64,000 nt of DNA from Adenophora triphylla var. japonica (Eukaryota > Streptophyta > Magnoliopsida > Asterales > Campanulaceae), in NCBI GenBank assembly GCA_022495995.1, contig JAFEMH010001231.1:434001-498000 (forward strand). Direction: 5' to 3'. The notes beneath the pieces were generated by a model. The model was given only the letters and a program-made list of their open reading frames with translations, was not told the DNA's origin and made no database searches. The position numbers and the translations under genes were made by a program. Numbering within the stretch: the stretch's first letter is position 1; each line of letters begins with the position of its first letter. This document shows, in pieces, positions 10,476 to 22,791 of the stretch.

Positions 10476-13031
10476 CTAAAAATTCATCCAAGTCATCCAT
10501 TCAAACCATTTGTACATACAAAGTAGATCAAGTCCAAAAGTTGTGCATAAAAAAATAATAACATGTGTTTTCCCCAAAGGGGGTACAATAGCCAAAAAGT
10601 CATAAATGTCTAAGGGGAAAGGGGCTACTCGAATCCTCTCCATCACCCTCTTCATCACCCTCCTCATCTCCATCCTCGCTGCCATCCTCGCCTCCTCTCG
10701 GCTCATCGTCAGATCGTCCGAAGGTGCCTCGTAGGCTATGGTCTCCGTGCGGTAATAGTCATCGAGCTCGTGATAACAAGAGTCAAGCTCGTAGTCCGTA
10801 GCCGTCTCACCTCCACCATCCTCATCCTCATCATCATCGTCAATCTCAATGGGTCTCGTAAAGAGGCACATTTGCAGCTTTGTCCGAGGCGTCGGTCCTC
10901 TAGTGCTCCCGCTGGTGCCCACGTCATCGTAGCGGCTCTTCTTCCTTCTCGGTTGGCTGTGGAGAGATATCAATCGAACCCCGTGACCGGCACCGATTCT
11001 TCCAAACTCATGCCTTTCTCGGAGCTTGCCAATCATGCCCACGCGCCGGTATATGCCCCGGTCAAATGTCTCGTAAGCCTCGAGCAGAACCTGCTATGCT
11101 GCATATAAAAAGCGCGTAATGCGCTTCTTGATAACAAAAAAGAGATGCAAGCAATCCAAAGAGGCGTAAGGAACAAGATTTACAGATCTAGAACTCGCGG
11201 GAGCACCGTATGAGGATGAGTCCTGGGACATATCAATGTGAGCTCGCCTCATGCGACCGCCACCCCGATAATCAATGAAAGTCTGGGGCAAAGGAGGTCT
11301 AGCTACGTAGCGCCGAAGGCCCCGCGCTATGAGCACCATAACCAACCCCGGTCTCGCGGAGACTCGAAGATGCATGGCCACGTACATAGTATAGTCCCCT
11401 CCCGTGTGTAAAGATGTGCCGCCATGCCTACGATCAAAGCATCTACATTCGCCAACCGGCGAGGCAACCACATCCTAGCCGGGGATCATCGTGGATCCGA
11501 GCGTGCTTATTCGGCCCATGCCGTCTATACACCCTCTCTCCCAAGTACAAGGCGTCTCCTGACAAGCCCACCAGCAGCTTGCGACACTCGTGAAGTGCGC
11601 AGCCGTGATCTAAATCCAAAGCGCCATAACGACTACCCAGTGGGAACAAGCTCATCCTCTCGTGGAACCCTCTCGTGCATGTCAACGTATCATGATAAGA
11701 AGCGTAATCCCGCACCTCGAGCCCTCCGGCTGCCCGGGTTCTGCTTCTCGGCATCCTTCGTCCACCGACGAAGAGCAGAAAAGTGGTGGCAGAAACTCAT
11801 CCTTGATCCGCCACTCATAATGTACCCTAAAATACTCGTATGCCCAAGCCTCGAAAAGGAGAAGAAGAAGTCAAAACAGTGGAAAACAAGGGATATAATG
11901 AAATGCGCTAAGGAAAAGAGATCAAGGTGAGAGAATACCTCGAAAGCCGATGAAAGCAGTGAAGTACTTCGCCTTCCTCGACCGACGTCATCTAGGGCCA
12001 AATACATCTCGCCTAAGCCTCGCTCTCCCAGAAAAATTCCCACAAAGATCCCATGCCCTCAACAGCTCCAACAAAGAAATCAAAGCAAGTGATGCACCGT
12101 TGATGAACAAAGATGTCGGAAAAGCCCACCCATACAAAAGCTCTAGCTAATCTCTCGGCTCTTAGCCGGCTCTCAACGGATCATCTACCACAACAGAAGT
12201 CCCCGCTTCCGCCCTCAATCGTGCCATGTAGCACCCCCAACTCATATCCATTCCCCTTCTTGATCCGGGGAACGAAACCAAGTAAGCCCATAAAATCATC
12301 ATCGCAATAGTCGGGCTCAACTCCCCGTACATGTGCTCCTCTATGTAGAGCGGCTCATCCGTAAAAGGCGCCCCGCGATGACCGCAAAGTCCAAATGGAG
12401 TGACTCGTCGCCTCACCCCAAGAGAAGTGAAATGAGTGAGTGGTCTCCCACCGTAACTCTCTCGAATGCCCTCACTAGATCCACACTCCTCGAGTGCCCC
12501 GACGGCCTTCGCCATCTCAAAATTGCCCTAGCCCAAGAACAGAATCGTGCCCTTAGCGAGTCCACTCCGCTCCTCGGCTACCCGGCAAGCTATCCCATAG
12601 CCTCGCCAATCACCTCGTGGAGCCACGGGTGCGCAATCCCCGCAAGAAAACATGGCACAAATATTAATATTTCGTGCTATTTCTTGAAATCATCTCAAGC
12701 AAAAAGTAGGTCAAAATGGATCAATGTATGGCATGCATTTACGCATTACATTTCCTAGATTCATTCATGTTCACAGCCAATCCATATGAAGTTCAAATGC
12801 ACCAAGAAAACTCGCTCAAATCAATTTCGCACAAATTGAAAATTTTTCAAGAAACCCTAGGTTTCTTACCTCTTCCTTCTTCGTGACATCCGAAGTATGC
12901 CATCGAGCCGCGGGTAGAAATCTCCTCGTGCTTCCTAAGAAACGGCCGTTGATTCCTTTGCACCCCTTTCTCCGAGCAGCTAAATTGGCGTGTTGAGAAC
13001 CCTCTTGGTCTGGATAGAGCCTAGGAGGCAT
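10476..13031 (-). pseudogene. Minus-strand accessory ORF relics of element 1
   Basis: A run of minus-strand frames lies between gag and the 3' LTR. The last (10,476-11,042) has an acidic DDDDEDEDGG tract; others lie at 11,094-11,471, 11,443-11,754, 11,690-12,043 and 12,162-12,515. Together they look like one broken antisense gene reading from about 13,030 down. Tat-clade elements often carry an antisense ORF in this slot (Grande is an example). I do not recognise a domain with confidence; faint similarity of layout to plant-mobile-domain/DUF7745 proteins is only a guess. The plus-strand frames here look like shadows. Confidence 0.4.
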
Positions 13032-13612
13032 TCTTCAATTGAATCGGACTAAGAAGTGTTGGATTTCTCTCGATTTCCTTCGAATCCCCTCTCTCGATGT
13101 TCGCCCTCTCTCTTCTCACTGTCGCCTCCCTCTCAATTTCAAGCCTAATTAAATTTCAAAATGGCGACCGTGCGTATTTTTAATAACTGGCCCATGGCCC
13201 GTTATGTCGTGCGACATACTAAGCCCCCGTGGCCGATTTTTACAATTTTGCCCCTAAAGGCTCCATTTTACAATTTTGTCCCCCGTAGGCCTCTTTTACC
13301 CTTTATGCCCCCGGCATTTCTAATTACTTTCAATCCGGTTTTCCTCCAAAGGCCCCCGTGGCCTATTTTACAAATTTACCTCTCGTGATTCGGTTTATTT
13401 GCCCTTGGCATTTTCAATTTTATTTTTCAAATAATCGTGGTACATCCCAGCTTTTCTTTACAAAAATTATTCGGGTACATCCCACTTTTCTTTACAAAAA
13501 CTATTGATTCCTTCCAACTTCTACAAAATCCAACCTTTTTCGCAATCTCCGTTATTCCGTTATAACGGGATAACGCTAGGTGACAACCTCCGAATTGTCA
13601 AAACTCTAAATT

Positions 13613-14707
13613 GTGCTACCACTATCCGCGAATAGCGTATGCCCAAGTCATTCCAATTCAGGCTACCACTATCCGCGAATAGTGACGCATGCCTAAGTCA
13701 TTCCAACTTGTGCTACCACTATCCGCGAATAGTGACGAATGCCCAAGTTATTTCAACTTGTGCTACCACTATCCGCGAATAGTGACGAATGCCCAAGTCA
13801 TTTCAAATTGTGCTATCACTATCCGCGAATAGTGACGCATGCCTAAATCATTTCAACTTGTGCTACCACTATCCGCGAATAGTGACGAATGCCCAAGTCA
13901 TTTCAAATTGTGCTACCACTATCCGCGAATAGTGACGCATGCCCAAGTCATTTCAACTTGTGCTACCACTATCCGCGAATAGTGACGAATGCCCAAGTCA
14001 TTTCAATTGTGCTACCACTATCCGCGAATAGTGACGCATGCCTAAATCATTTCAACTTGTGCTACCACTATCCGCGAATAGTGACGAATGCCCAAGTCAT
14101 TTCAACTTGTGCTACCACTATCCGCGAATAGTGACGAATGCCCAAGTCATTTCAAATTGTGCTACCACTATCCGCGAATAGTGACGCATGCCTAAATCAT
14201 TTCAACTTGTGCTACCACTATCCGCGAATAGTGACGAATGCCCAAGTCATTTCAACTTGTGCTACCACTATCCGCGAATAGTGACGAATGCCCAAGTCAT
14301 TTCAACTTGTGCTACCACTATCCGCGAATAGTGACGAATGCCCAAGTTATTTCAACTTGTGCTACCACTATCCGCGAATAGTGACGAATGCCCAAGTCAT
14401 TTCAACTTGTGCTACCACTATCCGCGAATAGTGACGAATGCCCAAGTCATTTCAACTTGTGCTACCACTATCCGCGAATAGTGACGAATGCCCAAGTCAT
14501 TTCAACTTGTGCTACCACTATCCGCGAATAGTGACGAATGCCTAAGTCATTTCAACTTGTGCTACCACTATCCGCGAATAGTGACGAATGCCCAAGTCAT
14601 TTCAAATTGTGCTATCACTATCCGCGAATAGTGACGCATGCCTAAGTCATTCCAACTTGTGCTACCACTATCCGCGAATAGTGACGTACGCTCAAGTTTC
14701 CCAACTT
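13613..14707. repeat. 50-bp minisatellite, about 22 copies
   Basis: The exact period is 50 bp through most of the array. Each unit contains the near-palindrome ACTATCCGCGAATAGT. Units fall into types: a unit ending CAAATT (or its shortened form) is followed by one reading GACGCATG, which gives a dimer-like higher-order pattern. There are no unique spacers, so this is not a CRISPR. It lies in the 3' untranslated part of element 1, where Tat elements commonly carry tandem repeats. Confidence 0.95.
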
Positions 14708-14833
14708 AAGTTACCTCTATCTCCGTCATAAAGAGATAGCGCCATAAGCTCTAGCTTCTTTAGGTGACAAATTCTCCGAATTGTCAAAATCCCAAGGATC
14801 CTAGACATCGTTCCTAACTATCTAGCGATGCTT

Positions 14834-14870
14834 GAACTACGCCGGCTTGATTCCTCCGGATACGTAGGTA
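14834..14870 (+). ncRNA. Conserved hairpin box, copy 3 (element 1, before PPT)
   Basis: CTACG (14,837-14,841) pairs with CGTAG (14,863-14,867). The inner ATTCC/GGAT stem is one base shorter than in copy 2. A GACCACCTTGGTC dyad follows at about 14,896. Confidence 0.4.
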
Positions 14871-14977
14871 GCCTTTCATGAAAGGTCCACCACTCGACCA
14901 CCTTGGTCACCCAATCCATCTCGACATTCGCCATTGGATCCTTTTCTATCGACAACCCCACTCGCCCGCAAGTGACG

Positions 14978-14991
14978 TTGCCGAGGGGCTT
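14978..14991 (+). promoter_or_regulatory. Polypurine tract of element 1 (weak)
   Basis: GTTGCCGAGGGGCT lies directly before the 3' LTR. The equivalent site in element A is GCTGAGGGCTAAGC before 34,767. It would prime plus-strand DNA synthesis. It is short and not purely purine. Confidence 0.45.
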
Positions 14992-17234
14992 CGTAAGTAC
15001 CCAAATCTCGGCTCATGCCTTCCGGTTAATTTTCCCTACAATTTCGGTAATTTTTCCGTAATTCCCCGTATTTTCCTAAAGTTCCTGAACAATTCCGGAA
15101 CCGCTCCAAGCCTTTTAAGGGTCAAGGGAATGCTTGGTGATTAAGAAACACGTTTTTCTTAAATCCCAAAACCCTTCTAGAAGGCCGCCACCTTGCACGT
15201 TTCTAGAAGAAGCGATCGGGCTACTTATGTCGTGCGACATAATCGCCTGTAGAAACCTTCTAGAAACCTCGCCACCTTGCATGTTTCTAGAAGAATCTGT
15301 AAGTGGCTACTTATGTCGTGCGACATAACCAGCCAGAGAGAGTTCTAGAACCATGCCACCTCGCATGTTTCTAGAAGGAATAGAAGCATGGCTTGTTATG
15401 TCGTGCGACATAACAAGCCCATGCAGTGTCGCTCTATAAATAGAGGCCTTCACCTCTCATTTTACACACACCTCCTCCACCCCTCGCCCCTCTATAGGGA
15501 ATACGCTCCGTAAGCCTCCTCTCTCCTCACATACCCCCAAATCACCTCAATCCTCCCAAACTAATCACACACACACTTCCCACACACACACACACTTCCT
15601 ATACATCAAGAACTCGAGGTTCTCAAGGGTCCAAGGCTCGAACTCGCCTCCTGAGGAGGACGCTAGAAGGCTCCTATATCTAACTTGATATAGGAGTTGT
15701 GGATCTTCAAGGGTAACGAAGTTTCTACCCCTTTTCCACTCTCTATCTTCCTTTGAATATGAAATCTATGTGTTACATGCATTGATAATGTAGTATTCTC
15801 GATTAAAGTTGCATGCTTTAGCTTCATATTACCTGCATCCACATTTTATTTCATTACATTTCATATAAAATCTCCATTTTGACTTGGTTTTGCATGAACA
15901 CTCAAGATGAGCGTGGATCCCTCATATCCACACCCTCTTGAAGTGTTCATTATCAATAAACATGCTCTCGAGATTTGTTTGTGAAGTAACTTGACCATTT
16001 TGGTGCCTTGTTACCTCTCGCAAATCTCGCTGTTTAGGCTTCGCAAAATGGCTTATTATGTCACGCGACATAGGCAAAACTATGTCGCGCGACATACATA
16101 GCCAGCTTGCGTGCACTTTTATCTTTTCAAGCCGTAATCTGATGTTAATCCCTCATAATGATATAATCTGATGTCTATCTGCAATTTAGATAACATCTAT
16201 GTACATAATGTGTCATCTTTTTATTAAAATACCATTTTCATACATAAAGATGCATCCTTTGCACTTAAATCTCATTTTCATGCATAAAAATCATCCTTTT
16301 TGCATTTAAAATCCTTTTTCACATTAAAGATGCATCTTTTGCATTTAAAAGACTCATTTTCATACTCAAAATGCATACTTTGCATTAAAAATCATTCTTT
16401 GCCATTTTCATACATCATTTGTGCATTAAATGCTATTTTCCAACATAAAAATGCATTTCTTTGCATAAAAATCTTTTCTTTGCACAAAAAGCATCCCTTG
16501 CAACCAAAAGACATGCTTGACATTCTAAAATGCCATCTTTTCACTAAAGTATCATTTTTACATGCATTTCCCTTTTCCCCAACCTTGGAACGGACCTGTA
16601 AAAGTTCTCATCTTTGCATCGTTCCTTCCATCAAAGGTTCATGATTTCTTTAGGAAAAGGATAACCTTGAACCCTATATCTCCGATTATCGCTTAAGAAT
16701 GAGTATGAAGCCTCTATACGAGCTCGACCGTCTTAAAGCGTAGGATTGATGGGCTAAGGACATTCCTTCCTAAAGAACCTCATCTTTGACCAAAAGAGAG
16801 TCATTCTCTCGATCACGCAAGTCCCGAGGGTCCCGAGGTTTAAAATGCGATGATCACAAGTCATAAGATGAGGACGGGATCATAATCCCAAATACATAAA
16901 TTCCAAGAAATCCCGAGCGACAACCAACAAATGGTTTGTACGTCCGAAGACGACTCTGGGACATTCCCCCTTATTTTCAAACACATGCACACAAAGAAAG
17001 CACGCAAGCAAACACGATTAATGAAATCTCTGGAGACTTGCTCCGGCAAGGCACTTTGGGTGAACGCCAAACGTTCTTCCCAAGGGGTAACTTAACCTCC
17101 GAACCCATAAAACCTTTTTTTCAAAGTTTTGAGGTAATCAAAATGGCGTGGCGACTCCGTTTTTCAAATAACTCGGATGTCTTCAAACTCGCGTGAATTC
17201 CAATAAACAAAAAATTTTGGGGCACACATTCACA
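14992..17234 (+). mobile_element. 3' LTR of element 1
   Basis: Near-identical to 1645-3871 from GTAAGTACCC to CACATTCACA, including the HSE-like cluster, palindromes and TATA box (15,435). The initial TG reads CG here. It is not followed by a primer binding site, so it is the 3' copy. Many differences from the 5' LTR are small indels at CTG/CAG sites (see findings). Confidence 0.92.
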
Positions 17235-18164
17235 CTTACTGCCAACCAGAAGCCTAATCCCCCGCAGGATCAGCCAAGGTTCAACTTACCCAACTTCAGA
17301 GCACGGGCCGGCAAAGGAAAGTCAAAATCAACTTGGCACTCGCACTCAATCAACGTGCTGACCAAGGGCGGCCACCGCCACAAGCAACCTTGACACAATC
17401 CCGAGGCACTACCAAAAACTTTGACTCTCAAGAGGAAGAAAAGAAATGGATGGCTCGATGATTCTCCCTCTCCAGAAAGAGATCAGATCTACGATTCCGC
17501 ATCGTACGGCAACATGTTCACCTTCTGTGATGAAGACCTACCGAAAGGGGCCTCGGGACACAACGAAGCTCTGCACATCACTGTTCGGCTCAACACTATC
17601 TCCCTCCCTGGAGTATTGGTAGACAATGGATCAGCAGTCAACGTCCTTCCCCTCAGTATGATGCGAGCCTTATGCATCGATGAAGGCAATATGATCCCAT
17701 CTGCCCGAACTATCAAAGCCTACGACAGCACGTCTCGTCCCATCCTGGGAACGGTGACTCAGCTCTGGTTCGAAACCCAAATGGTGCCAGTAAAGTTCCA
17801 CGTGATGGACATTCCATCCGAATTTACAGCTCTGCTGGGACGCCCATGGCTACACCACATGAAGGTCATAGCCTCCACTCTCCATCAGTGTGTCAAGTTC
17901 ATAAACCGACAAGGAGATCTCGAGGTCATCAGAGGAGACAGTTTCCTCATAGGCAATGAAGCCGAAATGCCAACTAAGCGTGCCCGCAGCCTGTGTGCAC
18001 CGGCTACCTTCTCGCAACCGACCAAAGGACAACCGGCAAATCTCATCGTAATCCTCGTAGTTTCTGAGGTGCTAACTATGTCAACGCCCTCGAGCAGGAA
18101 GATCCTGAAGCAGTCAGATTCATCAAGTTCAACTGTCGTTTCCGAAACTTGGATTCAGACATGA
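17235..18164 (+). pseudogene. Element A gag-end and first retropepsin domain
   Basis: After the nested LTR the coding text of A resumes with a proline-rich gag-protease linker. An aspartic protease follows in the frame 17,421-18,164: GNMFTFCDEDLPKG, ALHITVRLN, the active-site motif VLVDNGSAVNVLPL (about 17,615-17,655) and the downstream ALLGRPWLHHMKVIASTLHQ (about 17,830-17,890). This layout (DxGS, then LGRPWLH) is typical of Tat/Ogre retropepsins, which cut the Gag-Pol polyprotein. The frame ends early at 18,164; neighbouring frames continue with RFIKFNCRF. Confidence 0.85.
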
Positions 18165-19615
18165 AAGAAACCTTGAGCACCGCAATGATACGGCATACAA
18201 ACCCCTATCTCTCGGTCGAAGATTTTTCAAAGATCCTTCGAGCAAACTCTAGACACCCGCCTTCCGGACAAATAAGGCACTCCACGTGAGACTCGCTTAG
18301 CTCTCACAAGGAAAGCCCTCCCGGAACTAGCCGCACAAGAAAATCACCTCGGTACAAAACAAAGCTTAGAAGACTCACAAGGACCAAGCCCTTAAAGCGT
18401 CACAAGCAGCTTCGGACAGAAAGCTAGAGGCCACTATAAACCAATTCGACCTCAAGAGGTTTTGCTCATGACAACTTCCCCGATTACAATCAATTCTCAA
18501 CAAACCCCCTTTGGCAAGGGAGGGCGGTCAACGGTCCTAACGACCTGGGAGATGGAGTGACACAACACAAGGAATACGTAGCCCAGAAGCATGAGAAATA
18601 CAAGCGCTTATCTCCCCGAGAGAAGCAAGTTCTCAGTGAAAGCGACGACGAAGACGATGAAACCATTCTCTTCTAAGTCGGGCATGAAGTCAACAAAACC
18701 GACTCCCAAGCGGTCCCGGGAGGATGGGGGCGGATCATTTCCGCACTCAAATTGAAAGACCAACTCGAAAGAGGAAGGTCTATTTAAAAAGAAGAGGAGG
18801 ATGGAAATTCGTCTCGAGCAACTACTCGTGGGAAATTCCACAGCTTTCTACGGTATTCATTTACAAGACGATCAACGGGCGACAAAAGCGCCACATGGGG
18901 CGGATGTTCGGGAAGCCGTGTACTACCTTTCCGGCATGCCGCCACTCGCATAAAGCGGAGGGAAAACTCTCCCCACGGAGGTTTACCTAGGATCGCCGCA
19001 TACCTGCAGTCGAAGAAGCCGTCGCTATTCTCACGTAGGAGGAAACCTTGCAGCATTAACTCTCGGCTTCCGTACAACGCAAGAAGGTTGATCCGGGGCC
19101 CGGGCGGAGGAAAACTAGCAAAACCACGAGTATCGCCCGGACCCGACTCCGGAATGCTGGTACCAGAGTATGCCAAGAAGAAGGAAAGGAACAGCGATAT
19201 ACCGTGAAGAGATCAAAGAGACCGTTCGCTTGAGCCAAGAACTCTAGCCTCCCGAGGGTCAAGCAATACGCCTGTTCGGCTGACCATTGTTGTGTGCACT
19301 ACATTCGAACAACCGGGGCGAACCATAGGCTCCTCTCCCCGAGAGGCACATAAAGCCGGTATCTTGGGACAATCCGTCAAGCCGCCGAAGCTCCAGGAAT
19401 TCATCCAACCGTCAATGAGTTGAGGGAAGACATATGGCCCTATGCTTCGAGGAATCCTCCTCTAACTATGGCTCAACTCAAAGCAACCTCGTTCAGAAGG
19501 GACCAAACCCGATGTCGGCGTTCTAACCCGATCGGGTCAAATCCATGCATTACCACCTAAGGCCACCAAAGCCGGACAGAGCCAGTACCGCAATCGGCCC
19601 AAAGACGCAAGTTCC
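18165..19615 (+). mobile_element. Decayed polyprotein linker of element A
   Basis: No long frame. Short plus-strand pieces such as EYVAQKHEKYKRLSPREKQ (about 18,570) followed by an acidic DDEDDE run (about 18,650), and GQIHALPPKATKAGQSQYRN (about 19,535), suggest a polyprotein linker heavily broken by indels. Minus-strand frames here look like shadows. Confidence 0.45.
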
Positions 19616-20292
19616 TTGAAAGAGGACCCGATCCTCACTCAGCTCAAGCGAGACTCGGGCGAACATTTCCCTTTGGTCTCTGCCACCTCCTCTTATCCTC
19701 ACAAGCTCAAGCTAGAGGAAAGCCTGGCCCGTACCATGGTCCCCGTGGACGCAACCCCGGATGAAGTCATTCGGATGATTGGAAACATCCACTATGGCAA
19801 CATAATCACCTTCACGTATTTGGACCTTCCAAAATTTGGGGCCGATCACAATGAGCCGCTACACATCACAAGCTGTGGACGAGCGTCGCCTTCCCTCGCG
19901 TGTTGGTAGACGAAGGTTCGAATGAATGTCTTGCCCTGCCAAGATGATGGACTCGCTTGACATCAAGCCCACAGATCTTAAGCCTTCGGTCCACACTGTC
20001 AAGGCCTATGACTCTACTTCCCGTACGGTTCTCGGGGTTGCTACTCTTAACATCCGGTTCTAAGCAAGCGGGTGATCCCCACCGAATTCCAAGTGTTGGA
20101 CATTCCAATCACTTTCACAGCCCATCCTGGGCGTCCCAGGCTGCATCAAATCAATGGCGTGGCATCCACCCTTCACTGCCTCAAGTTCATGCAAGCGGCA
20201 AACGAGCTAACCACAGTCTACGGCGACGGCGTCACCACCGAGGGGACCGGCACAACGACATTCCGGTGTTGGAAATCAAGCATAATGACTGA
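19616..20292 (+). pseudogene. Second retropepsin-like domain of element A
   Basis: This repeats the plan of the protease at 17,421: NIHYGNIITFTYLDLP, HNEPLHIT, then in other frames VLVDEGSN (active-site region near 19,900-19,922) and FQVLDIPITFTAHPGRPRLH (about 20,085-20,145) with INGVASTLHCLKF. It lies 2.3 kb after the first copy and before RT. It is broken by at least two frameshifts. It could be a duplicated protease in one polyprotein or the trace of two elements joined together. Confidence 0.65.
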
Positions 20293-21589
20293 CATGCCAT
20301 TAACTGGATTCACTGGAGACCTCCAAGATCCAAATATGCAACGTGGACCTTCCACTGTCTCACGACGATTCCTCCCGCCATGAAGATGATGAAACTCATG
20401 AACTTCATCCCATGATCGGGGCTCGGCAAAAGGCTGAGGCTGACACCAAGTTATTGAAGTCAAGGACCGTACCACGGTCCAGGGGCTTGGCTACGTGCCA
20501 ACACCGCGACATCAAGGAAGACAAAAGGCTCGCCCGCACCAAGGCAACAACCCGCAAAGAGGGAACCTCAGACGCGCACACCCAATCTCAGGCCTTACGG
20601 CTTTGACCTCGCTCATTGCTTCACCAAGGGAGCCAGACTGCCAGCGGCTGGGGAGGCCAGACCAGGGAAGCAAGCAGCGGGCGAGGACCGACAGCAAAGC
20701 AAAGACGGGCGGGGGCCCAGACGGTGGGGCGATGAAGATGAGAAAGAAGCTGGGATAGTCGGCACCAAGACTACAGAGGAAGGATGGAACGGCTAGCACG
20801 GGACCTCAAGCGTTTGGAGGACTCAAAGCTAATCCGATAAGGGGAGCGTTCCTCGACATCACGGCTCTACCTGGACCAACCGCCACCACACCCCAAAGAT
20901 GAGTACACATTCAAGGGAATCCCGAGACTTGGAGGAGCAACTCAAGGTACTCTCCATGGGAAACAAGTTGTTCGGATCGGCCATGAGGCCACATTCGAGA
21001 CAGTAAGTCCAAAGCGAAGGAACCGGGAATTTATAGAAGACGCTCTCGGTGGACCGGCTCTACGAGTACGTTTGAAGAAGTCATGGAGTTGCCAAACTTG
21101 ATCGGCGGGGCTCAGACAACGGCATGATCGCCATGATAGGGACAGGGAGCCAAGCCTCTCGATCCCCGCACCCTCATCAAGCATCCAAGCTGATGCCACT
21201 GAAGAATTGGGTGGCTTTCACGAACCAAGGGCAAGCCGGGCACTGGAAGACAAGCCGGGCCCGCACCCACATCTCCCTAAACCCGGTCTCGAAACCTTTG
21301 AGTCGGTCTTTGTCGAGTCCAGCCTTCGAGTCATCCAGCGGCCTCTACGCCAGGAGGACTATAATGTTATAGCCAATCATGTATTCCCGTTCTTATTTAA
21401 TGAAAAGTCGACCTTTCGGAGTATCCTCTCATTGCCACTTTAACAACTGATAAGTTAACAAACAACTTAAAAGACGTTAATAATTCAATTGATAAAGAAG
21501 CGGACACATTAAACGAACAATACATTAAAGAAGTTCTCGAGCGTGTAGTTGACCAAGAGGACAACCGGGCCCAAGTCGCCGAAGAGGTT

Positions 21590-22791
21590 ATGACCAAAGT
21601 GAACACTGGGTCGGTGCAAGAGCCTAAAGAGACACAAGTGGGCGGTTTCTTCGCCGATGCGAAAAGAAGCCACGATAAGCCTCCTCCTAGGGAGTATGTT
21701 GACGTGTTCGCACAGTCATTACCGGGACAAGCCAGGACTCGATCCCTCAATCGTGGAGCACGGAATTCCCTGGATCCCGAATCCAAGCTCGTCGAATGTA
21801 AGGCGTGCAAGATCAAGCCCAGTGGTCCTTGCAAGTTAAAGAAGAAATTGAGAAAATGCTCCGAGTTGGTTTCATCGAGTGATTGAGTACCCGACTTGGC
21901 TCTCCAACATCGTGACGGTCACCAAGGCCAACGGAAAGGTCGAGATCTTTGCGTAGATTTCCTGATCTCAACAAGGCCAGCCCTAAAGATGATTTCCCAT
22001 CAGCCTAACATCGACATGCTGGGTCGACACCACGGCAAATTTCGAAGTAAAGTCCATCGTGGGACGGGTTCGGCTGGATACAACCGAGATCAAAATGTCC
22101 GAGGAGGATCGTGCCAAGATCGCCTTCACCACTCCATGGGGGACATACGTACACGGTCATGCCGTTCGGTGCGAAAGAAGAGGGCTACTTACGGCGGGGC
22201 CGCAAATGACCCTCTTCCATGACATGATTCACAAGGAAATTGAAGTATACGTCGATGACATGATCATCCACTCCAAGGGATCGGACATGCGGCATGACAG
22301 ATTCGAGAAAGTTCTTCAATGTACTCGAAAGCACTCCGTGAGGCTAAACCCGACAAAATGCACCTTCGGCGTCAAGCGCGGCAAGGTGCGGGGTACATGG
22401 TTACAGAAAGAGGTATCGAAGCCGATCCCGGTAAAATCAAGGCCATCAACGACATGAAGCCGCCTCAAACCCCGACGGAAGTGAAGAGCTTCATGGGAAG
22501 ACTTGATACATCGGTCGCTTCATCAACCGGTTGACATCTCTCTGCGAGCCCATGTTCAAACCGATGAAAAAGAATGCCGACATCAAATGGGACTCAGAGT
22601 GCCAAACAACTTTCGAGAAAATCAAGACCTACTTGGTTAATCCCCCAATTCGTGCCCGCCACATGAAGACAAGCCACTACTCTGTATCCGACGATGACAC
22701 GTCAATCGGAGCAATGCCGGCACAAGAGCGTAAAGATTCCAAGGTTGAGCATGCAATCTACTTCGTAAGTTTCAAAGCTTCAAGGAAATGA
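21590..22791 (+). pseudogene. Reverse transcriptase of element A, frameshifted
   Basis: Pieces in several frames line up as one RT: the entry DVFAQSLPGQARTRSLNRGARNS / LDPSIVEHGIPWIPN (about 21,700-21,790), WLSNIVTVTKANGKVEI, DKIAFTTPWGTYVH-like text (about 22,110-22,155), the catalytic EVYVDDMIIHSK (about 22,242-22,280), RLNPTKCTFGV, and a thumb/connection at 22,531-22,791 (FKPMKKNADIKWDSECQTTFEKIK). The YVDD motif is intact. The break at AGYN-QIKM comes from one extra base (AACCGAGATC where AACCAGATC is expected). Confidence 0.85.

Noticed and set aside
11424..11930. 168-residue plus-strand ORF in element 1
   Set aside because: Opposite the minus-strand accessory gene relic, with no domain; treated as a shadow.
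13613..14707. CRISPR-like array
   Set aside because: Units are contiguous 50-bp tandem copies with no unique spacers, in plant retroelement sequence.
1640..17239. Target-site duplication for element 1
   Set aside because: CCACC and CTTAC do not match; the flanking gag is also discontinuous, so no TSD can be claimed.
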